A DNA stretch of 64,000 bases from Diorhabda sublineata (taxonomy: Eukaryota; Arthropoda; Insecta; Coleoptera; Chrysomelidae), in contig NC_079483.1 of the NCBI RefSeq assembly GCF_026230105.1, forward strand, positions 8,053,312-8,117,311, written 5' to 3'. The notes under the pieces are model-generated. The model was not told where the DNA came from and searched no databases. It saw only the letters and a program-made list of their open reading frames with translations. Numbering within the stretch: position 1 is the stretch's first letter; each line of letters opens with the position of its first letter. Below are positions 35,264-48,900 of the stretch, in pieces. The translations under genes were made by a program, and so were the position numbers.

Positions 35264-35373
35264 AATAAATTTTCGATTTTTTTTGTTTGTTTTTTTCATA
35301 ACTACCTTCAATCTAACACAAAAGTGATTAAGGATAATTAAAAACGAAATAATTATAAAAATTTCATTTATTA
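35264..35373. promoter_or_regulatory. Convergent polyadenylation signals of Tk and exportin-6
   Basis: AATAAA at 35264-35269 on the plus strand follows the tachykinin stop by 86 bases. On the minus strand AATAAA at 35373-35368 follows the exportin-6 stop (35601) by about 230 bases. The two transcripts would end within about 100 bases of each other. Confidence 0.5.
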
Positions 35374-35600
35374 ACTTAATAAATTACAAATTACTTTCGT
35401 AAGTTGAGCATTCGTATCAAAATTACATATACAAACAGTCTCTATACAAAGAAGTGACGAAAAAAAACTTTTTTCAATTTAGAATTAATCGCGGTATATC
35501 CCGAAGAGTTCGTATTAAATAAGTGGAGTGAAACGACTATTTTAAACTATCACAATTGAATAAATTTGAAAAAAAAAAATAAATAAATAAAAAGTAAGTC

Positions 35601-38600
35601 TCAACGACTAATATTACAAATTCTATAATGTCGAGCCTCGGTTATAAAATTTTGTAAATTATGTACAAATGTCGGCATATCCTACAAAAAAAAATTAGAA
35701 ACTCAAATATCTCCGGATAATTAGTTAATTTAAAATTTTTGAAAAATCCAACTTACGGTATCGTGATTATGCTGAAAATTCCTCAACAAAACCTCCCGTT
35801 GTTGATGCGACACCCCATCAACGCTCTCCACGAATTTTCCGAGGAAAGTACAGAATTCGTCGAAATTAACGGCCGCCATATTGTAAACCGCCATTTGTAT
35901 ATCCTCCGACAGAGAACTCTGAGATTTATCCAACAGACAATTCAAAAGGACAGAAAGAAATTCGGAAAGAAGACGGCAACGAAACAACATCTGAAAATCG
36001 AAATTTTTATATTATCGCGATAAAAAAAAAGAAGATTAGTTAATAATTCACTCGCCTTATGGTACAATTTCCATTTCGAATTGAGATCCTCCAACGCCGC
36101 CAAACTTATACGGAAAATGTTAATGTCATGTTGCAACAACGCCTGACCGAAAACTTGTAGCACCGCCAACAATTGTTCGGGTTGTTGGGGTCGTTCGGCG
36201 CCAGGATCCGAATCGCTGCAACCCGGCGAATAACCTAACCTCACTTGCGATACGTAGAAATACTGCCAACGGTGAAGTAGAATACTAAATTGAGGAAAAA
36301 GAAGAAGAAAAAAAAGGTTTTAATATTTTTTTTTTGGTGTGAGTATAAAGTCGGACGTTACCTGTACAATAAAGTTAATAGGGCGACGAAGACGTCGCCG
36401 CCGTGGGAAACGACCGAAGGGTAAATGGTTTCCATACATAATTGAAGTATACCCGGTAGAAAAATTTTGTGATTACTACCGGGGGCTTCTACTACTAATT
36501 GTAATATTTGCAGGAGTTTGTCCAAGCCGCACAACGAACTGGCTTGTCTTTCGTTCATAGTCGCCTAAAAATCAATTCACAATAAAATAAATTTAACGTT
36601 CACGACGACGAAATAAAATAAATTCAATGTTAATATCAAATAAATAAAATGAACAATAATGTCGCTGAAATAAATAATCATATGTCAATGTCATGAGAAT
36701 AGAATAAATTTAATGTAAATAAGGTCAAAATAAGATAAATAAGAATAAATATTAGAAAAATTCAATCAAATATAAATAATTGAATAAATTAGAAAAAAAT
36801 AAATGAAAGAATAAAATGAAAAAAATATATAATAAACATTAAAATAAATTTCTTCCAATATAAATAATTCAATAAGTTTAAATAAAATGGAAAAAAAAAT
36901 AAAAATTAAAATAAATCCTATTAAATATAAACAATTGAAAACATTGAAATAAAATGATATAAATTGGAAAAAGAATAAATATTAAAAAAAAATTAATTAA
37001 ATATAAATAATTGAATAAATTGAAATAAAATGAAATAAATTGGAAAAAAAATAAAAATTAAAATAAATCCTATTAAATATATACAATTGAAAACATTGAA
37101 ATAAAATGATATAAATTGGAAAAAAATGAATATTAAAAAAAATTCAATTAAATATAAATAATTGAATAAATTGAAATAAAATGAAATAAATTGGAAAAAA
37201 AGTAAAAATTAAAATAAATCCTATTAAATATAAACAATTGAAAACATTGAAATAAAATGATATAAATTGGAAAAAGAATAAATATTAAAAAAAAACAATT
37301 AAATATAAATAATTGAATAAATTGAAATAAAATGAAATAAATTGGAAAAAAAAATAAAAATTAAAATAAATCCTATTAAATATATACAATTGAAAACATT
37401 GAAATAAAATGAAATAAATTGGAAAAAAAATAAATATTAAAAAAAATTCAATTAAATATAAATAATTGAATACATTGAAATAAAATGAAATAAATTGGAA
37501 AAAAAATAAAAATTAAAATAAATCCTATTAAATATAAACAATTGAAAACAGAGAAATAAAATGATATAAATTGGAAAAAGAATAAATAAATATTAAAAAA
37601 AATTCAATTAGATATAATTGAATAAATTAAAATAAATGGAGGAATAAAATGAACAAAATATATAATAAACATTAAAATACATTCCATAAAATATAAATAA
37701 TTTAATAAATTAAAATAAAATGAAATAAATTGGAAAAAAAATAAATGAAGGAATAAAATGGAAAATAAGAAAAATAAAAATTAAAATAAATCCTATTAAA
37801 TATAAACAATTGGATAAATTGAAATAAAATTTAATAAATTGGAAAAAAAAATAAATGAAGGAATAAAATGAAGAAAATAATAAATGAATAATGAAAAAAT
37901 TCAATCAAATATAAATAATTGGATAAATTAAAATAAAATGAAATAAATTCGAGAAAAAAATAAACGAAAGAATAAAGTAAAAAAAATTGATAAATTCAAT
38001 TAAATGGAGGAATAAAATGAAAAAAATATATAATAAACATTAAAATACATTCCATCAAATATAAATTTAATAAATTAAAATAAAATTAAATAAATTGGAA
38101 AACAAATAAATGAATGGATAAAATGGAAAATAAAAAAAATTAAAATTAAAATAAATCCTATTAAATATAAACAATTGGATAAATTGAAATAAAATTGAAT
38201 AAATTGGAAAAAAAAATAAATGAAGGAATAAAATGGAAAATAAAAAAATAAAAATTAAAATAAATCCTATTAAATATAAACAATTGGATAAATTAAAATA
38301 AAATGAAATAAATTGGAAAAAAAATAAATGAATGGATAAAATGGAAAATAAAAAAAATTAAAATTAAAATAAATCCTATTAAATATAAACAATTGGATAA
38401 ATTGAAATAAAATTGAATAAATTGGAAAAAAAAATAAATGAAGGAATAAAATGGAAAATAAAAAAATAAAAATTAAAATAAATCCTATTAAATATAAACA
38501 ATTGGATAAATTGAAATAAAATTGAATAAATTGGAAAAAAAAATAAATGAATGGATAAAATGGAAAATAAAAAAAATAAAAATTAAAATAAATCCTATTA

Positions 38601-41600
38601 AATATAAACAATTGGATAAATTGAAATAAAAATGAATAAATTGGAAAAAAAATAAATGAAGGAATAAAATGGAAAATAAAAAAATAAAAATTAAAATAAA
38701 TCCTATTAAATATAAACAATTGGATAAATTGAAATAAAATTGAATAAATTGGAAAAAAAATAAATGAAAGAATAAAATTAAATGTTGGAAAAAAGTGAAA
38801 AAAATAAATAAATATTAAAATGAATATAAATAATTAAATAAATTGAAATAAAAATGAATAATAAATAGAATAAATTGATAATATGACGTGTATATGTATA
38901 TGAATTTCGCACTAACCTGCATAAAAACCTGTACGGCACTTTTGATTTCGTCGACTCCCAATTGTTGCTGCAACACACCCATCACGTCGAGGAAAAAAGT
39001 CAACACGTGATTACTGATTTCCTTGCACCTAACTAACGACGGGAACATGAACAATCCGTGTTGTATGGTTGGTTTTAAGGCAATCGTTACAAGTTTTTTA
39101 GACGATATAGGAAAATGTCTACAACTTTGTATTATCACAGATAAACTGGGTAACACGCTTTCGACGACACCCTGTATACGATCCTCTCTAGCGTCCGAAG
39201 CGAGTTCTCTGAATAACAAACGAATTAAAAAAAAAAACAATTTCGAAAACGAGAAAATCGACGTTTGAACCGACAATTTACCTGAAATCTTTGGTTAGGT
39301 GTTCGAAGAAGGCTCCCACGAAATGATTCCTCTGAGTCGAATCTTCTTGGTTCAGTTCCCCCCAAGGTTTCAACAACATATTACTGACGGCGTTGTTCAC
39401 TATACAGTTTGTCTGTTTATCGAAAAATTTCAGATTTGGCGCGGCGTGTATGAATTGAACTACCCCCGGTATTATTATCAAATTCGGCGGGAACATTAGA
39501 TCGGTTAAGGTGAGTAGAAGAAGAGCGGCGGAATGGCGGACTTTACCGTCAGCGGTGTTGCCGATGTCTCTCAATACGGGTAGCGTGATGTCCAGGACCG
39601 TCTTCACGATGTGGTTATTTAAATTTTTATGCGTAAAATGTGTTAATAATGTTTTTATAGCCGATAAAAGTTGACTGTTTCTAAAAATTTACCAAAAAAA
39701 AAAAAAAAAAAGTTGAAACTGAAATTACGAATCGATTAGGATTCGTTACTTACAGTTCAATAAAATTTGTTGATAATTTTGAATCGTTTTCTCTTAATAT
39801 TAGTTCGTTAAATTTCGGTTTATTAGCTAAAGAGGCACTTTCTAATATTTTTTCCAATACGCTATTCATTACCGTTATAACAGCTTCGTTACCATTTTGA
39901 TCTACGTAAATTGATGATAACCTAAAAATTTTTCGGGAAAAAAAATTTTTTTTCGAATATCGATATAAATACAAAATTTACCAAAATAAACGGACATATA
40001 TATAATTTATTAAATTCTAAAAATTAAGTATTATTTAAAATTTAATTACAAGTACGCAGATGGTCATGCCGGATCTGAACATACTCGATATGTAGTCGAA
40101 TCGAATAGAGAATAAGTTAAACGAATGGATGTACCTACACGTGTCGTTTATATTATAGGATAATTGTAGTTTGAAAAAATTACAATGAAAATTATATTTA
40201 CAACAATATTCAGGACGAAATCGAAAAATTTCCGTTTCCAAAATATTCAAATATCCAACATGCAACAGAACGTTAATTGAAAAAAAAGAAGAGAGAAATT
40301 GACAGATCTCATAATTGCAAATGGAGTATTAAGTGAATAAGTGAAAATCTGTAATGGAAAAAATACGTGAAACGATTGAAAAAAGAAAGTGAAAAAGTGA
40401 AAAATTGGAAAATAATCGAGAATAAGTGAAAGTGGTAAATAGAAAACTGCATAATCGACAAAAAATTACGAGAAAAGCAGAAGGTGGGGATGTAATTGTG
40501 AGTTCAAAGAATTGTTCAAAAAACTGCTTTTAGATTGAATTATGGAATGAATTTGATGTTTTATAGAAATATAGTGATGAAATATGTGATTTGAAATTAT
40601 ATTTTACATTTACCGTGAAAAGAATACTATAAATTTGATCAAATTACTGTAGTTTACCTTATTTCAATTTCAATTTTTAAAATTTCGTATTCGTAATATT
40701 CTAACTAAGTATGATAACGAAATTTACGATATTCATATGTGAAACTTATCAAATAAACGAAATTTCAATTAAATTTTAATATAAAACAATCTTTGTGTTG
40801 ATTAACTACAATTAGAAAGTGAATTTTCTCGAAATTCAATGTGTGTAGCTTTTAGCACCATTGGAGCTTTTTATAGTGTTAAAACTGACGAAACTTGTGA
40901 TCTTAAGTATTTTTGATCAATATCCATAATCAAAAAGATTAAAGTCAAATGATAATTACATTTAAGTTAGAAATTGTTAAAACCACAAAATTTTTATTCA
41001 AATTCCGATTAAAAACATATTTTTGAAGTTCCAGGTTTTTATAAAACTGAAACTAGTTTTTCAACAATTTAATCATCTGAGCTCTTTTTAGAGTGAAAAC
41101 TTATGAAAAGTGTGATTTTAAGTCCCGTTGATCACATTCCAAGTTATAAATATGGCAAAAATGACCAAATTTTGAATAAAATACGAATTAATCAAAATTT
41201 ATGATTAAAAAGACCATAATTTGATTTTAAGTGATTATAATTTATGTAATTTAAAATCTAATAGCTAGATTCAAGCTTAAAATGGCCAAAATCAACCAAA
41301 GTTTGAATAAAATTCTAATTGAAACTGACCTGTGTGATTTCAAATGCAACTGATCAAAAATTCATAATAAACAAGAATATTAATTACATTCTAATGATTA
41401 TAGTAAACTCAACCTCAAATATCGCCTGCTGAGAACCATAGTGGCGTAAGCCCAAAAACATCATACTGGAGAAAACAGCATTCCAAATTTTTACAAAACT
41501 TCAAACTAAATCAACAGGGCAACAGCTTCCTTTATAATTTTTTTTTGCTTTTTTCCTTCAAATTTTAGCCTCTTTCTTAGACATAACAAGGGTAATAGTT

Positions 41601-44600
41601 TAAAATAAATCATGCGCCGTTCCCACCCTAAACGTGCGGCTCTTTTGCTCCCCTCTCTCATGGCGAATAACGCTCTCTACAGGCAAAGCTTTGAAATAAC
41701 TTCTGCACATAAAACATAGGTCATCCTAGTGTTGTTTGGATGTCTTAACTCGAAAATCGATTTAGTAGATTTAGTAGTAGTTAGTTTCGCCACTATGATT
41801 CTCAACAGGTGATATAGTAACTTTTTTGCATTTAAGACATAAATCGAGTGTAAAATGACCAAAAAGACCAAATTTTAAATGAAATTTCAATTAAAAACAT
41901 TTTATTGATGATTAAATGACATAACAAGCTGAAACATCAGGTTTTTCATCAATTTTCACTGTCTTTTTATAATTCAAACTGCTAAAATGTGTGATTTTAA
42001 GTCTCATTAATCAAAATCCGTAATCAAAAAGACTTGATTAAATTTTAATGATTATACTAGACTTAATACCAAATTTAGATGTTTTTTATTTGAATGTGAG
42101 ACACAAATTAGATTAAAATGGTTAAAAAAATGAAATTCTGAATAAAGTTCAGATTAAAAACCTTTTTCCGACTTTTAAAAGAGAATAAATTGAGTTTTTT
42201 ATGAATATTTGCCTTTGATCAAAATCCATAATCGAAAATACTTTAAATGTCATCTAGTTGAGCTTAAAATGGCGAAAAAGTCCAAATTTCGAATGAAACT
42301 GGAACCAAAAACCTATTTTTGAAATTTCTCTACCACTACAAGACGATAAATCGAGTTGTCATCAATTTCCACCATCTTAAGAGCTCCTTTTAGAGTTAAA
42401 ACTGATAAAACTACCGAATTTAAGTTCAGTTGATCAAAATCCATAATCAAAAAGACTATTAATTAGATTCTAATTATTATAGTCGGTTTTTTTTCATTTG
42501 ACACAAATTGTGTTAAAAATAGCTGAAAAGACGAAATTTCGGATTAAAAATCTTTTTAGAAGCGGAAAACTCGAGTTTTTCATGAATATTTGCCGTTGAT
42601 TACAATCCATAATCAAAAACACTATAAAAATCATTCAAATGATTATAATTGACGTAATTTCAAATCTAGTTGCTGTTTTTTGTGTATAAAAACCTATTTT
42701 TGACATTTTTTTATCAAAACAAACTGATAAATCAAGTTGTTCATTGATTTCCACCATCTTTAGAGCTATTTTTAGAGTTAAAACTCGTTGATCTAAATCC
42801 ATAATCAAAAACACTATAAACGTCATTCAAATAATTATAATTGTCAAATCTAGTCGTTATTTTTTGTATTTGAGACACAAATTGAGTTTAAAATGGCCAA
42901 ATTTTAAAGGAAATTTGCATTAAAAACTTATTTTTGACGTTTAATCACCATAACAAGCCAAAAAATCAAATTTTTTATCAAACTTCACCATCATTAGAGC
43001 TCTTTTTAGAGTTAAAAGTGATGAAACGTATGGTCTCAAACACTATTGATCAAACTCCATAATAAAAAACGCTATAAAAGTCAATCAACAAATTATAATT
43101 GAATTAATACCAAATTTGGATGTTTTTTCTTTGAATTTGTGACTTAAATTGAACAAAATTTTAAATAAATTTCATATTAAAAACTTTTTTACGAGAGTTT
43201 GAAGTGAATAACTTGAGTTTTTCACGAAATTCTGTTGTTGATCAAAATCCATAATTTGAAACACTAAATATCATTCAAATGATTATAATTGACGTAATCT
43301 CAAATAATCTAGTTACTATTTATTGTATTTCGAGACACAAATTGAGCTTAAAAAGGTCAAATTTTAAAGGAAATTGTCATTAAAAACCTGTTTTTGACAT
43401 GACTTGATCTCAAAATCTAGTTGCTATCTTTTTTTTGAGTTTAACAACATAAAATTTTCTTGGATTAATGAAAAAGACCAAATTTTGAAGGAAAAAACCA
43501 TTTCTCTACCATAACAATCCAATAAATCAACTTTTTCATCAATTTCCAACATCTTTAGAGCTCTTTTTGGAGACATTTTAAGTTTTATTGATCAAAATTC
43601 ATAAACGTCATTCAAATAATTATAATTGTTAAATCTAGTTGCAATTTTTTGTATTTTTACACACAAATTGAGTTTTAAAATAGTCGGAACAACAAATTTT
43701 CCAAAAAATTTCCTAATAAATCATTCTTTTAACAATTAAAAGGTTAAATGAAAAAAATGTAAAACCTAGAAATTATTTTAAAAAAATTCATATCCTCATC
43801 AGTACCTAAGCGAATTGAATTAATTTGTCTTACTCACCTGGTAAGCATTTGGGTGAGTGAAGAAAAATCTTTAAAAACATAACAAAGTCTTCTGCTTTCC
43901 GATAATTCCAATTTCAAACAATGATTTTGATAACCCAGAGACGCATCTAAACTTCGGAACATATCGAAAGAAACTATCCAAGGCGAAAGCTACAAAATCA
44001 ATTAAATCACGACGTTGAGACACTGAATTAACACTAAAACGAGGTTAGAATCCTAGAGAAACTCACCACTAATCCAAAAGTTTCGTCCTGGGCGTATTCG
44101 GCGATAACGGCAATGACTTCTATAGTTGTTTTCAAAAATATCTGCCATTCAGTCTCGTTCTAAACAAAATTAGTTGAAGAAAAAAAAAAATTTTCAATGA
44201 AATTTACTCACATCCTCGTCTAAATCCACTTCGTTGATACAATTGAGTTGAGAAAAGTTACAAGTGAATTGGATTTTTTTCAACAGAGCTGTTACCAAAG
44301 TTACAAACACATCCGAGTACCTTCAAAATTGAATATTTCGATAAAAATTTCGTTTCCGGTTGAAATTTTCGTTAAACTCACTTTTTCGCGTTTTCCGGTT
44401 TTAGTTGTTTGACGAAACTAACCCAAACTGTCGTACAGCATAAATAGCATCGAACTGTTGGTAATTGCATGGTGAGTTGAAATAAGGGTGATAAAAACCC
44501 CAATGCAGTGAAACCCGGTTCGGATTCTAGTTTCCAAAGGTGATGTTCGATAAGTAATACCAACAATTCCGACAGTTTTTCCATGAAACTACAAAATATC

Positions 44601-45881
44601 ACATAAACACTCTATTAAAATACGAATTAACGAAAGTAAAAGTTAGGTTATGTATTCATTAATTTTAATTGTTTTTTACATTTCTATTTTTATATTTACG
44701 CTCCTATTTTATTAAATTCGAATCCCTAACAGGTAATTATAATAATAATGTTTGTAGGATAAGTTTAATTAGTATTTGTATATCAAAACTTACTTAAAAA
44801 ACGACTTCAGATTGTGAATATTTAAAAACGTCTCATAACAAACACTTTTTCTCTTATTTTTGCACTTTTTATAACAATGATGGAAAGTTTAATTGTATTA
44901 TAATATTTATAAACCGAAATACCCATTTTACGACTTTTATATAACAAAACTTATTTTGACAAAGCGCAAATTTTGTTAATAATTATTGACATAAAACATT
45001 CTTCTTTTTTCTATATCTTGTCCTTTACCTATGTAGTTATTTATTACTGTGAAACTGGAAAATATTTGAGAAAATCGTATTACTTACTTAATATTTCGCA
45101 AATTCAGACATTCATACTGAATCTAATTAATTACAATGATTATTTTTATAATAAATTATTGATTAGATAACTAATTACGAATTTACAAACATTATTTTTA
45201 CATTGAAAAGAATTAAAGTTGACTTTGGCAACATAGCAGTAAATTTGCTGTTCGATAGGCATACGAGGGGTATACGAAAAATTGGAATTAAAAAAAAGTA
45301 AATTCAATAAAAAATATTATCAAAATCTAAAAATATCTATTTGAACCACTCGTAACGCGTAATTCGTCGTCGTCAAATATTCCCTACTTTCTGAATAGCC
45401 CCCGTAATCAGAAATTACGATAAATTGACATTTAGATAGACATCTGTCAACGAGAATTTTTATAAAAAAGAAGAATTGAAATACGATCGAGTATTATAAA
45501 AAAGAAGAAGGAAACAAGTACAAAACTCCGGAACATAGATAATTCATATACAATATACATAGAGAAGACAGTAAAAGGGTGTAGGTTACGTTCATTAATA
45601 TCAATTTGACATTAATATATTTCATTTTATCAAATATACAGTAAAAACTCCATTGCGTCAGTAATTACGTCATAATAATTGGAAAATATTACGAAATCTA
45701 CATTAGCAACTTGCCTGAGTCGTTTAGTAGGCAAAAGACAAGTTACAAGGAAAAAAAGAATTATCTAACCAACTACGTGTCAAAGGTATGTGAACAATCA
45801 CTTAATTTGAGGTTATGTATAACTAATGTAGTTCAATTGTTGTCTTAAAAATTCACTTTTATTTGAATTCATAAATATAAA

Positions 45882-45964
<83 letters not shown>

Positions 45965-48900
45965 TATCTATGATTCAGTATATTATTTCAAAATCGAAAC
46001 GAAGCTGGCTGAATAACTTTAATAGCTAAGACAGGAACCTTTTTAGTTTAGAGGAAGTTAATTTAAGTGACTGTTTATGTCAATAATTTGATTGTGTTAT
46101 GAGTTATCTTATAATTTCTTTCGTGTTTTTGTTTTTTTTTTCTTAGTTATTGTAATAAAAGCTATTTTTTTTTCACAATATAATGTGAATGAATTGATAA
46201 TTGTTTGTGAATTATACCAAAATAGATCAAACAGTGAGTGTATATCAAGGAAATTTTGAAAAAGAATGTGGTGTAACCTTAAATTGTTGTAAGAAATAAT
46301 TTTTTATGATAACACGATACTAATAAGGAGATTTTAAATCGATTTGCTGTAAAAGAAGTAAGTTAAATATTATAAAAATATCGAAAATTATTAAATCAAT
46401 AATAACAATATAAAAACCGTGAAATATTCTAAAAAAAATACGTACATGGGATCAAGTGAATCTATTCTATTGGACGAACTCGTGATATCTTTCAACAAAT
46501 CTTCGATTTGATGATAAAGTTGAAAATAAAAGGGTTGGGTATGGGGCGGTGTGCATTTTCTATAAAGAAGTTCGTTAATCGTCGACAAGGCAAGAACGCA
46601 CATATCATCGTCGTCCTATCAAAAAAAACAACTCAAAAATTTGGAAAAATAGGTTAATTACTTCGTCTATTACCTGTGAATACGAGGAAACGTTAGTAAA
46701 ACTAAAAATGGCGGATATAATTTGCGAAGGAATCCTCTGAATGGGGGCCCAAGTAAATAAGTGTTGTACTGTTTCTAGGGCTTGTTTGGTCAACATTTTC
46801 GTATCGGGTCTGAAGGCCGATGTCACCAAATGTTGAGATAACGTCGGGGACGACGAAGGATGCGCGGGCGAAGGCGGCGGGGTGGCAGTGGAAGTGTGTC
46901 GCGGTTTCGACCCTACCGACAATATATTTTCACATCGAATCCCAAAAACGTCATAAAATTTTTCGAAAATCAACAATATAAATATCGATTATACAGGGTG
47001 AAAATTGAATTTCACTTCAAACATCAAAAGGATACGGAATACGATCAATTTTAAGGTTAGCTACATACTTTTATGGTTTTTAAATGATTTACTCTTGAGG
47101 TGGTTTAATAAAAAATAATCTCATTTAATATTGTTGGGATTCTATCATTTACAGAATGTTTTACTCGAAAATATTTTTAAATTTCCAGCAGAATTAGCTG
47201 TAGCGCCGTTTTGTTCAAACTATCAATGTATAGTGATTGTACTTGAAAATCTCCGCGCTCCACCGCCAGTTTTAATAAAAATCAACTCGATGTTGACAAC
47301 TTGAAATGCCGGCAAAAACTATTCAGAAACCTCCTCCAAAAGCCACGTTTTCTTTTATCTAACACTTCGAGAATCATTCTCTGGGTATATTTGCCGATTT
47401 ACGAGAGAAAAATTATTAGAAGACATAATCTATTGAATATTTCGAATATAGTTCCAAGAAAACTCGAAAACACCCTGTATATTCAATGATTTACAGTGAA
47501 AATATTATTAGAAGAGAAAATCTATTTAATATTTCACATAGTAGTTTGGGAATATTCTAAAACTCGAAAACACCCAGTATATTCCCTAATTTATAGTACA
47601 GCCCGAAAATATTCAAAACCACCCTGTATATTCGCATGTATATAACTTTTTACCAATATAAATCAACAATAATGATGCAACACCCTGTATATTCGTCTGT
47701 TTACAATAAAAACGTTATTAGAAGAGACAATAAAACGATAAAAGTAAAACACGCTGTATATTCGTCCATTTACAAAGTAAAATTTATTAGAAGACAAAAT
47801 CTGTTGAATATTTAAAATATTGGCTGGAAAATATTTAAAAAAACCCTGTATATTTGCATGTTTATCACTTTTAATCAATAAAAATCAACAATAAAAATGA
47901 AACACCCTGTATATTCACCGATTTACAAACGAAAAATTGATTAGAAGACAAAATCTGTTAAATCTTTCAAATATTAGCTGGAAAATATTCAAAAACACCC
48001 TGTATATTCGCATGTGTATAACTTTTGTACATATAAATCAACAATAAAAGTGAAACACCCTGTATATTAATTAAATATTTTGAATAGTAGCCTAAATATT
48101 TTCAAAATGTTAATTAAACATGAAAAGATTGTGGAATTATAAAAAATAACAATATTTGAACTAGTTTTTGAAAACAAAAGTTCAATTATATAACTTCATA
48201 TCAACATAAATCAACAATAAAATAAATTTATCGCCTTAAATTCGAAAATAAAAAACTTAAATGCAATAACATTAAGTCATTTTTTAACCACATAACTCTC
48301 GCACTTACCTAGATTTTCCAATATATTCGTCAACATCTGAAAAACTATGGGAATGTATTGTTGTAACAGTCTTGTAACTTCATCTTTCCTAGTACCATCG
48401 GTAAATGTCGCTTGAATTCCCATGAATTCCTCACTACAAGTTTTCAGTAGAATCAACCCCATCAATTGACTAGCTTCCGATTTCAACAGCTAAAAAACAA
48501 ACAGAAATTAAAATTCCATACAATTAAATAAATTTCAGGCTCACTTCTAATACGTTATCGAAAAAATTCGGATATCTAAGAGGCCAATCATGTTTCGCTA
48601 TATCCACTAGCAATTTAGCATATTTAGTCCTGAAAAAATGCGGTGAAGAATGTCCGTTTTCTACTAAAAAATTTTGCAATACGTTTTTTATTTCTTCTTT
48701 AGAAGACCAATCGATGTTATCCCACTGTTGGTTTATCACAGACTATAAAATTTTCACTTTTTAAACAATTTTTAAACAAAAGAATCGTACTAACCTCTAA
48801 AGTTGATAAGGCGAACATTTTAACGTATTGACTGGATGTATTCGTGATAAAATAAATGCAGTACCTCCATAGGTGAGGCAGTGATTTGAAGTAATTCAAT

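Noticed and set aside
35739..36560. Plus-strand ORFs opposite exportin-6 exons
   Set aside because: They are antisense shadows of conserved minus-strand coding exons.
38270..38719. 149-residue minus-strand ORF rich in Phe/Ile/Tyr
   Set aside because: It follows the 109 bp A-rich array in an exportin-6 intron and is simple-sequence translation.
39165..39180. Transposon-end motif ACACCCTGTATAC within an exportin-6 exon
   Set aside because: It encodes conserved in-frame residues (RIQGV); best explained as coincidence.
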